Shown: positions 1-10,555, counted from the first letter of the stretch. The stretch: DNA of 64,000 nucleotides from Mixophyes australis (GCA_036250195.1 JAVHZZ010000003.1:328500194-328564193); one strand, 5' to 3'. Notes: generated by a model not told the origin, from the letters alone. Numbers and translations: made by a program.

Positions 1-78
1 AGTTACCTGTTCCGAGTAGCTTACTTCATCCTCTGAAGTAGGGGTCACTCCCCAAACCAGGAGTGATTCCGTAACAGT

Positions 79-1064
79 AACAAGGTTGAATTCCACCCTT
101 TATATGCTTCTGAGGATGGAGGCCATTCATGCTTACTCCACAAGCCATGACAATGGGAAAGGAGGAGAAATGTATTTTAGTCCAGCACAGTGGAGAATAC
201 TTTCCGTGTTGTACTAGGTACTGAAATCATTTTAAGTAGTCACCTGTGAAGTGAGTTCAGACGCTGATAGCTTGAGCCAAGCGATTCCCTTAATTACACT
301 TTGGAAAAGGAGCTTGAGAAACTTCGCCAGGATCCAAAATATTGAAATCAGATCACTATATTTTGGTGACTGTGCTTGATCCTAGGTTTAAGAGCTATGT
401 CTTTTCTTTGTTTCCAATTGACCCAGATCTCAAGAGATGGAAGAAGCTCCTGGTGAGCAAGATGACAGCTCAAGTTTTACGTAACACAACACCGTTTCCT
501 CCTTCAGTTTCTCAGGCAACTGCTCCTAGGGAAAAAAGTAGGTTTTCCAAGAGATCCAGGAATGATGCAGATGACTCGGCACAGCATTTTGACATCTGCT
601 CTGGTTTAACAGAACTGAGCAAAATCCATGACACCTCTGTCGTAACTCCACCCGATCTTACTATCAACATCCAAAGGATGGTGGAAGATTATTTTAACGA
701 CAGCGTACAAATAGACATGTCAGACAGTCTCTTTACATACTGGGAGAAGAAAAAAGGCAATTTGGAGACCCACGTACAAACTCGCTTTGCAATACCTAAG
801 CTGCCCACCCTCCATTGTGTACTCAGAAAGAGTTTTCAGCACAGCAGGTAACCTTGTCAGTGATCGGGGTGGGAGGCTACTTCCAAAAAATATGGAAAAT
901 CTGATGTTCATCAAAATGAACTACAAAATCCACAAGGAAGGTTTTTACCGGCAATTACATCAGAGACTTCTGTAATGGTGGATTCCAGCGGGATGAACTA
1001 ATATTGTGTGCAGATAATGAACACACTGATGAGGGTGAGGATGATGACATCTTTCCACTGTAGA
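79..1064 (+). pseudogene. hAT transposase C-terminal remnant
   Basis: This aligns by eye with about codons 643-997 of the intact transposase at 6688-9681. It begins in the conserved TRWNSTLYML block, here decayed. It has lost about 90 bases near 330-345 relative to the intact copy. An open stretch at 342-851 carries the block around LDPRFK, then the frame shifts near 785-790 and the hAT dimerisation block continues in another frame (787-975: SCPP, SERVFSTAGNLVSDR, LLPKN). The catalytic-type glutamate of the SER motif is still present. With the N-terminus gone and a frameshift it cannot encode a working transposase. Confidence 0.9.
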
Positions 1065-1695
1065 GTTCATTAACAGCACTGTTGGGCTTAAGGCAGCTAA
1101 GCTATTGGCAGCTTGTTTTGTGGGGGCCTAAAGAAATAAAGCACTTCAGCCACAAAGTGGCACTACTTGTCCCTGGAGTGATTGGTTTGTTAAACTGTAC
1201 ATGTCCTTTTAATATCTAACATAAGGGTGGGTGGGAAGGCCCACGGACAACTCCATCTTGCACCACTTTTCTTTTCTGCCACTTCTGTGTGACATGTTTC
1301 CTACATTTGCTATGAACTGCCGTCTGTTTGTGGCGGTGCTCTGGGGATTAGTAGCAGCCATTAGTAGCAGTCTTACAGTTCATTGATAGCACTGTTAGCT
1401 TAGCTGCCTTAAGCCCATTGGTAGCTTGTTTTGTGATTGCTCAAACAAACAAAGCAATTCAGCCACAAACGTGGCATTCCTTGTCGCTGTAGTGCTTGGT
1501 TTGTTAAACTGTACCTGCTATCTTTCCTGTTTCTGTTTGTTAAACCTTGTTAACATAAGGCCAGGTGGGAGGGCTCAAGGACAATGCCATCTTGCACAAC
1601 TTTTTTTTTCTGCCACTGCTGTGTGGCAATGTTTCCTAGATGTGCTGTGAACTGCCATTTGTTTGTGCCATTGCTCTGTTGCTCAGTATCCAGCC
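1061..1695 (+). repeat. ~300-bp direct duplication in hAT tail
   Basis: Segment 1061-1360 is repeated with moderate divergence at 1376-1695. Both start with a TTCATT-AGCACTGTT-type block, pass through AGCTTGTTTTGTG, CAGCCACAAA and TTTGTTAAACTGTAC, and end in GAACTGCC followed by a GCTCTG block and CAGCCA. The same pair occurs, reverse-complemented, at 56870-57127 and 57878-58142, where other DNA lies between the two units. Confidence 0.75.
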
Positions 1696-1956
1696 ACCTT
1701 GCTGCAGTCTTTGGCCAAATGTGAATGAAAATAATATTGTGACCTACGAGATGTTCAAAATTGACAAGAAATTAATGGAAATTAGTGTTATTGAGGTTAA
1801 TAGTAATGTAGGAACAAAAATTAGCCAAATTATGCAATTTTAGCATATTTTAACCATTTTCCAAAAAAATCCAAATCCAAAACCAAAGTTAATGCAGATC
1901 CAAAACCAAAACAAAAACATGGGGGTCAGTGAACATCTCTAGTTTAAGTGCAATAA

Positions 1957-2700
1957 TGTTACACCGCCGTTAAGAACCGATGACCTGTACTGATCCTGAT
2001 TAGTGCTGGCAATCAAGGTTACGGAATCTAATGAGTTTCCCAGTATTCACCAAGAACTGCCGCAAGGCAGGATGTACTTTGCTACTGAGAAGTCATAGGT
2101 CGCAGTACCCTGGAGTGCCCCAGTATGCAGCACTACAGAACTGGGAAAGCTGGCGGGAATACCCAGAAGAGTACACTGCTGCTAGTAGCAGCTGGGATCA
2201 GAGATGCGGGCGGCTCGCAATGCATGGTCAGACAGGCAGGGTTCGATACATGGTAGTTCCAGCCAAGCATGGTCAGACAGGCCGGGTTCGGTGCACAGGT
2301 GATCTAGCCAGGTGTGGTCACCCAGGCAGAATAGGTACACAGGAGATCCAGCAAATGCACTCACAGAGAGATAATCAGCCACAGACACAAAAGAACTGCA
2401 GGGGAGTCAGACACACGGCAACTATGTTGCTCTGACACATGATCAGTGTTAGAGCGAGGTTTATGTAAGGGAGAAAGTTGGAAATACCTTCACCGACACA
2501 CGGTTCATGTGACCCGATACCCGGAAGCGAGCAGAGAACAGCACTGGAATGGAGAGTCTGTAGCAAGTAAAAGCATGGCTGTGTAATTGTGAACTGAAAC
2601 AGATCAGCATGGAGACACATATACGCCTTTCAGTAGCCGTGTAAATGCAGGTGTCTGAGGGCTGGTATAAATGCACGCTGATGATAATGACGGTCACCAG
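1957..2700 (-). mobile_element. possible gypsy-type LTR, minus strand
   Basis: Read on the minus strand, this ends in GTAACA at 1957 and has a TATA-like TTTATA near 2665, followed by a C/T-rich leader with repeated CTGACC/CCTGTCTG blocks. That is the layout of the clearer LTRs at 59339-60086 and 60603-61297 in this window. I could not find the 5' terminus or a target duplication, so both the extent and the call are tentative. Confidence 0.4.
2218..2355. repeat. 46-bp tandem repeat, ~3 copies
   Basis: GCATGGTCAGACAGGC starts at 2222 and again at 2268, and a diverged copy (GTGTGGTCACCCAGGC) starts near 2313. The unit is 46 bp. It sits inside the putative minus-strand LTR, at the position where other LTRs in this window also carry tandem repeats. 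Confidence 0.7.
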
Positions 2701-3604
2701 AGCCAGCTAATTGCTTCTGATTGGCTATTTGCAAATCCACCTCTGAAGCTGATATATGTTTTCTTCATTAATTGTACATATATTATATGCTTTTGTAGGC
2801 GTATTTTAATATTAATTGTTTGGTACTTTCACAACTAATAAATTATGTGTCTCTTCCCTATTAAAACAAGTGTTACTTTTTTCTTGTGCTTATGACCTGA
2901 TTGGATGTAATAGTATCTGGATATGCCTAATGTAAACCTGACACCTATGATACTGGCACAGAGCTGGATGCATCTTGTGATGTCTACACCTCAACATATG
3001 GGCATGTCAGGGTACCAGACTTATGTAGCTCGTTTGCTGCTCAGACTAGCTGGTTTACCCAGACGCAGCTTTATGCGCTAGCTGAGGACACCCGGTAACC
3101 TCCTGGGTTGGGAATTACTTAGGCAGACAAAGTACAAATTTGCATTATTTTATATCAAAATATATGTTCACCGCACAAGGAAGCTTACTAAACATCCCTA
3201 CCCAAACTGGCTCCCACTGTGATGTAGCCTTCATGGGGCTGAGTTCAGATCCAACTTCTTTGCTGGATTTGGTACCTGCTTTTTTGAGAGCAGCCAGAGA
3301 GCCTCCCCTAAAATTCTTAGGTTGCAGCAGGCACCCTTCAAAGAGTGACTCTCGGAAGTCTAGGTGAGTTTGGTGGAGAGCAAAGGTGACATTTGTTATT
3401 CAGTAAAAGTTAATTTGATTAAGTCTCTGTTCCAACACTCCATTAACCCCTAAGATCAGGCTTCACACCACTACTTCAATCTAGCAGATACCCACAAAAG
3501 TGCCCATGCAGCACAAAAAGGACAGCCATTTCTTAAACCAGGAGATAAAAGAAGTTCAGATAAGATAACTAGTGAAGGACAGTAATGTTTCCCAGCAGCT
3601 GACT
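2701..3604. other. unassigned AT-rich DNA
   Basis: No gene or repeat is recognised. It runs from a TATATGTT-rich AT stretch (2750-2880) into unique-looking sequence up to the hAT target site. The short open frame at 3140-3367 has no recognisable motif. Confidence 0.5.
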
Positions 3605-3612
3605 GTTTTAAG
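3605..3612. repeat. left target-site duplication of hAT
   Basis: GTTTTAAG, identical to the 8 bases immediately after the element at 10569-10576. Eight bases is the hAT rule, and T at position 2 with A at position 7 fits the Ac-type pattern nTnnnnAn. Confidence 0.95.
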
Positions 3613-3629
3613 TAGAGATGGGCGGGTCC

Positions 3630-3745
3630 GGTTCTCCGAGAACCGAACCCACCCGAACTTTGGGTATCCGAGTACCGAGCTGAGCAGCTCGGTACTCTCC
3701 CGCCCATTCCGAATCCAAATCGAGGCCGAACGTCATTGTGACGTT
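3630..3745. repeat. left subterminal palindrome cluster
   Basis: Three near-perfect palindromes sit within 116 bases: GGTTCTC/GAGAACC at 3630-3644 with a 1-base centre, GAGTACCGAGCTG/CAGCTCGGTACTC at 3670-3697 with a 2-base centre, and AACGTCA/TGACGTT at 3729-3745 with a 3-base centre. The last includes a CRE-like TGACGT. Subterminal motifs near hAT ends are commonly transposase-binding sites; that role here is inference. Confidence 0.7.
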
Positions 3746-3784
3746 GTCGGATCTCGGGACTCGGTTCTCGCGATACTTCAACTT

Positions 3785-3790
3785 TATAAA
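3785..3790 (+). promoter_or_regulatory. TATA box of hAT transposase gene
   Basis: TATAAA followed about 25-30 bases later by a CCATCGCCATTT block that could contain the start site. It is the only good TATA box in the left non-coding part of the element. The ATG is 2.9 kb downstream, beyond the 100-bp array, so the leader must either be very long or have an intron removed. Confidence 0.55.
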
Positions 3791-3960
3791 TACACGCCTC
3801 CACAGCAATCCATCGCCATTTGACAGAGGGAGAGAGCAGGGTGTAGTCATAGGCTAATTAGAGCAGGGACAGAGAATACAATATTGTTCTTGCAATTGCT
3901 CTAACCAAAATCGCTAGTGCAGAGAGGAGGATAGAGGTTTATTATTTTTTCTTCATATTT

Positions 3961-6680
3961 GGCACTCCCCAGCGCTTTTGGGGTGTCCCCCATAATTGTG
4001 CATTAATATTTCTGGCTGTCAAAAGTCATATCTGTCAGCAGTATCTACTAAATAATTTGTAGCACACCTCAGTGCTTTTGGGGTGTCCTCCCTAATTGTG
4101 CATTAATATTTCTGGCTGTCAAAAGTCATATCTGTCAGCAGTATCTACTAAATAATTTTTAGCACTCCTCAGTGTTTTTGGGGTGTCCTCCCTAATTGTG
4201 CATTAATATTTCTGGCTGTCAAAAGTCATATCTGTCAGCAGTATCTACTAAATAATTTTTAGCACTCCTCAGTGTTTTTGGGGTGTCCTCCCTAATTGTG
4301 CATTAATATTTCTGGCTGTCAAAAGTCATATCTGTCAGCAGTATCTACTAAATAATTTTTAGCACTCCTCAGTGTTTTTGGGGTGTCCTCCCTAATTGTG
4401 CATTAATATTTCTGGCTGTCAAAAGTCATATCTGTCAGCAGTATCTACTAAATAATTTTTAGCACTCCTCAGTGTTTTTGGGGTGTCCTCCCTAATTGTG
4501 CATTAATATTTCTGGCTGTCAAAAGTCATATCTGTCAGCAGTATCTACTAAATAATTTGTAGCACTCCTCAGTGCTTTTGGGGTGTCCTCCCTAATTGTG
4601 CATTAATATTTCTGGCTGTCAAAAGTCATATCTGTCAGCAGTATCTACTAAATAATTTTTAGCACTCCTCAGTGTTTTTGGGGTGTCCTCCCTAATTGTG
4701 CATTAATATTTCTGGCTGTCAAAAGTCATATCTGTCAGCAGTATCTACTAAATAATTTTTAGCACTCCTCAGTGTTTTTGGGGTGTCCTCCCTAATTGTG
4801 CATTAATATTTCTGGCTGTCAAAAGTCATATCTGTCAGCAGTATCTACTAAATAATTTTTAGCACTCCTCAGTGTTTTTGGGGTGTCCTCCCTAATTGTG
4901 CATTAATATTTCTGGCTGTCAAAAGTCATATCTGTCAGCAGTATCTACTAAATAATTTGTAGCACTCCTCAGTGCTTTTGGGGTGTCCTCCCTAATTGTG
5001 CATTAATATTTCTGGCTGTCAAAAGTCATATCTGTCAGCAGTATCTACTAAATAATTTTTAGCACTCCTCAGTGTTTTTGGGGTGTCCTCCCTAATTGTG
5101 CATTAATATTTCTGGCTGTCAAAAGTCATATCTGTCAGCAGTATCTACTAAATAATTTTTAGCACTCCTCAGTGTTTTTGGGGTGTCCTCCCTAATTGTG
5201 CATTAATATTTCTGGCTGTCAAAAGTCATATCTGTCAGCAGTATCTACTAAATAATTTTTAGCACTCCTCAGTGTTTTTGGGGTGTCCTCCCTAATTGTG
5301 CATTAATATTTCTGGCTGTCAAAAGTCATATCTGTCAGCAGTATCTACTAAATAATTTTTAGCACTCCTCAGTGTTTTTGGGGTGTCCTCCCTAATTGTG
5401 CATTAATATTTCTGGCTGTCAAAAGTCATATCTGTCAGCAGTATCTACTAAATAATTTTTAGCACTCCTCAGTGTTTTTGGGGTGTCCTCCCTAATTGTG
5501 CATTAATATTTCTGGCTGTCAAAAGTCATATCTGTCAGCAGTATCTACTAAATAATTTTTAGCACTCCTCAGTGTTTTTGGGGTGTCCTCCCTAATTGTG
5601 CATTAATATTTCTGGCTGTCAAAAGTCATATCTGTCAGCAGTATCTACTAAATAATTTTTAGCACTCCTCAGTGTTTTTGGGGTGTCCTCCCTAATTGTG
5701 CATTAATATTTCTGGCTGTCAAAAGTCATATCTGTCAGCAGTATCTACTAAATAATTTTTAGCATTCCTCAGTGCTTTTGGGGTGTCCTCCCTAATTGTG
5801 CATTAATATTTCTGGCTGTCAAAAGTCATATCTGTCAGCAGTATCTACTAAATAATTTTTAGCACTCCTCAGTGTTTTTGGGGTGTCCTCCCTAATTGTG
5901 CATTAATATTTCTGGCTGTCAAAAGTCATATCTGTCAGCAGTATCTACTAAATAATTTTTAGCACTCCTCAGTGTTTTTGGGGTGTCCTCCCTAATTGTG
6001 CATTAATATTTCTGGCTGTCAAAAGTCATATCTGTCAGCAGTATCTACTAAATAATTTTTAGCACTCCTCAGTGTTTTTGGGGTGTCCTCCCTAATTGTG
6101 CATTAATATTTCTGGCTGTCAAAAGTCATATCTGTCAGCAGTATCTACTAAATAATTTTTAGCACTCCTCAGTGCTTTTGGGGTGTCCTCCCTAATTGTG
6201 CATTAATATTTCTGGCTGTCAAAAGTCATAACTGTCAGCAGTATCTACTAAATAATTTTTAGCACTCCTCAGTGTTTTTGGGGTGTCCTCCCTAATTGTG
6301 CATTAATATTTCTGGCTGTCAAAAGTCATATCTGTCAGCAGTATCTACTAAATAATTTTTAGCACTCCTCAGTGTTTTTGGGGTGTCCTCCCTAATTGTG
6401 CATTAATATTTCTGGCTGTCAAAAGTCATATCTGTCAGCAGTATCTACTAAATAATTTTTAGCACTCCTCAGTGCTTTTGGGGTGTCCTCCCTAATTGTG
6501 CATTAATATTTCTGGCTGTCAAAAGTCATAACTGTCAGCAGTATCTACTAAATAATTTTTAGCACTCCTCAGTGTTTTTGGGGTGTCCTCCCTAATTGTG
6601 CATTAATATTTCTGGCTGTCAAAAGTCATAACTGTCAGCAGAATCTACTAAATAATTTTTAGCACTCCCCAGTGGTTTGC
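3961..6680. repeat. 100-bp tandem array, ~27 copies, inside hAT
   Basis: The period is exactly 100 bp over 2.7 kb. Each unit runs through AGCACTCCTCAGTG, GGGGTGTCCTCC, GCATTAATATTTCTGGC, TGTCAAAAGTCATA, CTGTCAGCAG and TATCTACTAAATAATTT. Central units are nearly identical; the first (3961) and the truncated last (6661) are the most diverged. Diagnostic variants recur: AGTGCTTTT replaces AGTGTTTTT in the units at 4061, 4561, 4961, 5761, 6161 and 6461, and AATTTGT occurs in the units starting 3961, 4461 and 4861. CTGTCA (TGACAG on the other strand) occurs twice per unit. The array ends 8 bases before the ATG. Confidence 0.98.
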
Positions 6681-6687
6681 GCTCAGA

Positions 6688-9681
6688 ATGGATTCAAAGC
6701 AGTCCACATATGATCTAAATGAGCAACCAGGTTCTGTCACCAGTCCTGATGTTAGTGTTCCCAGTACGTCATCTGGCCAAGGCGATGTCAAACAACAGAG
6801 TGTTTTCAAATTAGTGCAAAAAACAAAAACCAAAAAAAAATTTACTGTATTGAAGCGAAAAAGAAGTGTAACTGAGCAAAAGTTAAGTGACGATAAAAAA
6901 AAAATTGCAAGCATGCCATTCTACACACGCAGTGGCACAGAGAGAATGAGGCCTTCACCTTTGGCTATTAGTGGCAGATCCCAAAAAGTTACCCAGCCTA
7001 CAATTGGTGCACAACTACTGTTACGCGTCAAAGCTGAGCTGCAAGATAACAGTGAGGCATTACAGGAGAATATTTGCTCTGATTCACAAATGACAACAAT
7101 CCCTGTGGAGAGTCCATCCAACAGTGGGATGTCTAATCGTGAGCATTCTGCTGATGTGTGCCTTAATAGCCCGAGTGTAGCCGGTGATACCCAAATTGAG
7201 GATGCCACTTTGGAATTAGAAGAGGATGAGGGGGAGATTTGTGTAGGCGACGAGGGCGCTAATGAGGATGTTGATGAGGATGAGGTTGTTTGTGTAAGTC
7301 CTGCACCAGTGGCAGCAGTTCTGGCACGTGACAAGAAAAAGGCCATTGTCATGCCTGGGCATAAAACAAAAAAATCCACTTCTTATGTGTGGAATTATTT
7401 CTACCCAAATCCAGACAACAATTGTATAGCCATTTGTAGTGTATGTGAAGCCACAGTCAGTCGAGGGAGGGACCTTAACCATCTTGGAACCTCGTCTATG
7501 TTACGCAATTTAACGAGAGTTCATGGCAAAGTGTTGGGAAAAGCTGAAAGTTCTTCCCAAAAGAATACAAGCACTCCCTCATCAGCTAAGACCCTCCGCT
7601 CACCGACATACCGACGGCTACAAAATACACCCACCACACCATCCTCATCAATATCCTCAGTAGCGCTCGGAGTTAGCCCGGCATCCCACTTAAGGCTGGA
7701 TGACTCCGGCACTATTATTGATTCCTCTGAAGAAAGCGTTAGTCCTGCTGCTGCTGTTGCTGCTGCTGGGGGTGAATCGTCATCCCAGAGGCAGGTGAAT
7801 AAAATGAGCAGTCCTACATTTCAGCAATTAACTGTGAAACAATCATTTGCGAGGGGAAGCAAATATGACAGCAGTCACCCAGTCGCCAAGCGAATCACAG
7901 ACGCCATGGCTGCAATGTTAGTGTTAGATCTGCGTCCAATCTCCACAATAAACGCAGCTGGTTTTTCACAGTTAATTGAGGTTTTGTGTCCGCGTTACAG
8001 AATTCCATCGCGACACCATTTCTCCCGTAAAGCTATTCCACAACTATACCAAAAAGTGTGTAAAAATGTAGAGATTGCGCTGAAAAATGCCATTCTGCCC
8101 ACTGTTCACTTAACCACAGATATGTGGACAAGTGGAAGTGGCCAAACCAAAGACTATATGACTGTGACAGCCCACTGGGTTGGTCATTCACCTTCACCAG
8201 CAGGAACAGCAGCAGCATGTACACCACTACGTAACATTTGTCACAGGCAGGCCACTCTTTGTATCACCGGCTTCACTAACAGGCATACGGCTGACAATTT
8301 GTTACGCAAACTGAGAGATGTGATTGATGCATGGCTTATACCACTCGGACTCTCCCCAGGGTATGTCATTTCAGATAACGCCAACAATATAGTGCGAGCA
8401 TTACAGCTGGGTGATTTCCAACATATTCCCTGTTTTGCTCACACCATCAACTTGGTGGTGCAGAGCTTCCTACGAAATAACCGTGAGGTGCAGGAGATGC
8501 TTTCGGTGGCCCGTAAAATTTCAGGCCATTTCAGGCATTCAGCCACAGCATGTAGGAGATTACAGCAGCTCCAAGAGCAGTTTAACTTGCCCTGCCACCA
8601 ACTTAAGCAAGAGGTGGTAACTCGGTGGAATTCCACCCTGTACATGCTTCAGAGGATGGAGGAACAGCGCAAAGCCATCCAAGCATATTGCACAAGTCAT
8701 GACATTGGGAAAGGAGGGGGGATGTATTTCACTCTTGCACAGTGGGGAATCCTTTCAGTGCTGTGCAAGGTGCTGAAACCATTTGAAGTTGTGACATGTG
8801 AGGTCAGTGCAGACTCTGCTAGTTTGAGCCAAGTCATTCCTTTAATTAGACTATTGGAAAAGCAGCTTGAGAAAATGAAGGAGGAGCTGAAAGCAAGCAA
8901 TTCAGCAAAGTATGTTGGCCTTGTCGATCAAGTACTTAATTCGCTTCACAATGATCCTCGAGTTATTAAGATCTTGAACTCGGATCAGTACGTTTTGGCC
9001 ACTGTGCTTGATCCAAGGTTTAAAACCTACATTGAGTCTTTACTTGTAAATGAGCGAGATGTGAACTTTTGCAAGGAGCTATTGCTCAGCAAGTTGGCCG
9101 CTGAACTGGGCCTCGGCTTGACGACGTGTCCTCCTTCACTTTCTCAAGCTGTTGCTCGTAAAAAATTAAATTTCCAAAAAAGAAGCAGGGAAGACACAGG
9201 GGGCAGACCAGAACAATTTAACATCTGGGCTGGTTTGAAGGATTTTTCAAAAAAATGTGTCACTTTGCCCATAACTCCATCCAATATGAGTATAAACATG
9301 CAAAGGATGGTGGAGGATTACTTTCAAGAGGTAGTTGATATGGAAATGTCAGACAGTCCCTTTCCTTACTGGGAAGAAAAGCAGGCCATTTGGAAACCCA
9401 TGTACAAACTTGCTTTGCAATACCTAAGCTGCCCACCCTCCAGTGTGTACTCTGAACGAGTGTTCAGCACAGCAGGGAACTTAGTCAGTGATCGCCGTAG
9501 AAGGTTACTTCCCAAAAATGTGGAGAAAATGATGTTTATAAAAATGAACTACATCTTCCACGAGGAAGGCCTTCACCATCCAAGACATCCAAGCACTGAC
9601 TGTTCTCTAATGGCGGATTCAAGCGGCGATGAATTGATAGTCTGTGATGATGACGTACACACTGATGAGGGTGAGGATTAA
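6688..9681 (+). CDS. hAT transposase, BED-finger type, 997 aa
   Basis: This would cut and re-insert the element. The ATG has A at -3 and G at +4, and no upstream in-frame alternative is needed. Residues 1-225 are low-complexity, with an acidic run near 170-200. A BED-type zinc finger spans about 232-280: aromatic W235/F238, C250 and C253, then H279, but asparagine (N274) where the other histidine is expected. An RNase-H-like transposase domain follows: D478 (TTDMWTS), D563 (ISDNANN), the CFAHTINL block near 584, W647 (TRWNST) and E923 in SERVFSTAGN, which also starts the C-terminal dimerisation block (about 900-955). The C-terminal tail is acidic. All three DDE-type acidic residues are present and the frame is uninterrupted. 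Residue roles come from known hAT structures. The length exceeds a typical 600-700 aa because of the long N-terminus. Confidence 0.95.
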   Translation: MDSKQSTYDLNEQPGSVTSPDVSVPSTSSGQGDVKQQSVFKLVQKTKTKKKFTVLKRKRSVTEQKLSDDKKKIASMPFYTRSGTERMRPSPLAISGRSQKVTQPTIGAQLLLRVKAELQDNSEALQENICSDSQMTTIPVESPSNSGMSNREHSADVCLNSPSVAGDTQIEDATLELEEDEGEICVGDEGANEDVDEDEVVCVSPAPVAAVLARDKKKAIVMPGHKTKKSTSYVWNYFYPNPDNNCIAICSVCEATVSRGRDLNHLGTSSMLRNLTRVHGKVLGKAESSSQKNTSTPSSAKTLRSPTYRRLQNTPTTPSSSISSVALGVSPASHLRLDDSGTIIDSSEESVSPAAAVAAAGGESSSQRQVNKMSSPTFQQLTVKQSFARGSKYDSSHPVAKRITDAMAAMLVLDLRPISTINAAGFSQLIEVLCPRYRIPSRHHFSRKAIPQLYQKVCKNVEIALKNAILPTVHLTTDMWTSGSGQTKDYMTVTAHWVGHSPSPAGTAAACTPLRNICHRQATLCITGFTNRHTADNLLRKLRDVIDAWLIPLGLSPGYVISDNANNIVRALQLGDFQHIPCFAHTINLVVQSFLRNNREVQEMLSVARKISGHFRHSATACRRLQQLQEQFNLPCHQLKQEVVTRWNSTLYMLQRMEEQRKAIQAYCTSHDIGKGGGMYFTLAQWGILSVLCKVLKPFEVVTCEVSADSASLSQVIPLIRLLEKQLEKMKEELKASNSAKYVGLVDQVLNSLHNDPRVIKILNSDQYVLATVLDPRFKTYIESLLVNERDVNFCKELLLSKLAAELGLGLTTCPPSLSQAVARKKLNFQKRSREDTGGRPEQFNIWAGLKDFSKKCVTLPITPSNMSINMQRMVEDYFQEVVDMEMSDSPFPYWEEKQAIWKPMYKLALQYLSCPPSSVYSERVFSTAGNLVSDRRRRLLPKNVEKMMFIKMNYIFHEEGLHHPRHPSTDCSLMADSSGDELIVCDDDVHTDEGED

Positions 9682-9852
9682 GCTGAAGATGATGCCGATA
9701 ACATCTTTTTAAAACTTTCTATGTAAGTGTAGGGTGCAATCTACCCCCAAAGAGGAAAGGGACTTGTGGCATTTCCATATCACATACCATCTTGAAAGGC
9801 TGCTGTTAGGGCAATTTATCCTTAAGGGTAGGGTGTCATAGACAGAGTGACC

Positions 9853-10170
9853 CTAAACTGGCTTTGTCCATTTTTCATAATATTGTACAGTCTATAATGG
9901 CTGAATTTTTGGGTATTTTATACAAGTGGAGGGGGGCCTAGAGAGACAGAAACCAAACTGGCTTTTTCCATGTCAATTAATATTGTACAGTCTATAATGG
10001 CTGAATTTTTTGGTATTTTATACAAGTGGAGGGGGGCCTAGAGAGACAGAGTGACCCCAAACTGTCTTTCTCCATGTCAATTAATATTGTACAGTCTATA
10101 ATGGCTGAATTTTTTAGTATTTTATACAAGTGGAGGGGTGCCTTGAGAGACAGAAACCAAACTGGCTTTT
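9853..10170. repeat. ~100-bp tandem repeat in hAT 3' tail
   Basis: The block GTCTATAATGGCTGAATTTT starts at 9890, 9990 and 10094, so the period is 100-104 bp with about three copies. Each copy also carries TACAAGTGGAGGGG and GAGAGACAGA. It is unrelated in sequence to the 100-bp array upstream of the ORF. Confidence 0.9.
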
Positions 10171-10428
10171 TCCATTTCTTTACATATTTAACTATAAGTG
10201 TAGGGTGTAATATACATTCAAAGACGATGGCTGCATTGCCAATATGCATAGATGGAGAGGAAGACAATCTGTTTTGTGTGTAGAATAGGCCTACCAACGA
10301 AGAATTAAACTGTTTTTTTGGATGATTTATTACCTCAACAATTAGATTACTTGTCTCTAAAACAGTTGGAGCACTAAATTGGGTTAATTTAGGCCCAAAA
10401 ACATGGATTTTCCCAAAAAATAGCAAAA

Positions 10429-10555
10429 CAAAACCAAACAAAACCAAAACCAAAACCAAAACACGCAATGGCGGTTTTGCAAAACCAAAACCAAAACCAA
10501 AACACGACGGTAATCCAGATCCAAAACCGAATCCAAAACCAAAACACGGGGGTCA
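10429..10555. repeat. AAAACC-rich right subterminal tract
   Basis: Runs of AAAACC hexamers with ACACG punctuation occupy the last ~130 bases before the right terminus. Copies 1 and 2 of the family keep shorter versions of the same tract. It is unlike the GC-rich palindromic left end, so the two ends are strongly asymmetric. Confidence 0.85.

Larger units (their letters stand above)
1..1941 (+). mobile_element. decayed hAT element, 3' half (copy 1)
   Basis: The left side is cut by the window edge or an internal deletion. Recognisable transposase homology starts near 79, and the element ends at 1941 in the terminal motif CATCTCTA, the same end as the complete hAT at 3613-10568. The last 90 bases are rich in CCAAAA-type repeats, as in the complete copy. 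The tail between the transposase remnant and the end (1065-1860) differs from the complete copy but matches the minus-strand copy at 56557-58142, so these two belong to one subfamily. The 8 bases after the end are GTTTAAGT; the matching left duplication lies outside the window. Confidence 0.85.

Noticed and set aside
3961..6680. CRISPR-like array
   Set aside because: Units are contiguous 100-bp repeats with no unique spacers, inside a eukaryotic transposon.
6921..7379. Minus-strand open frame of 152 codons within the transposase
   Set aside because: Shadow of the acidic, GAT/GAG-rich part of the real plus-strand transposase.
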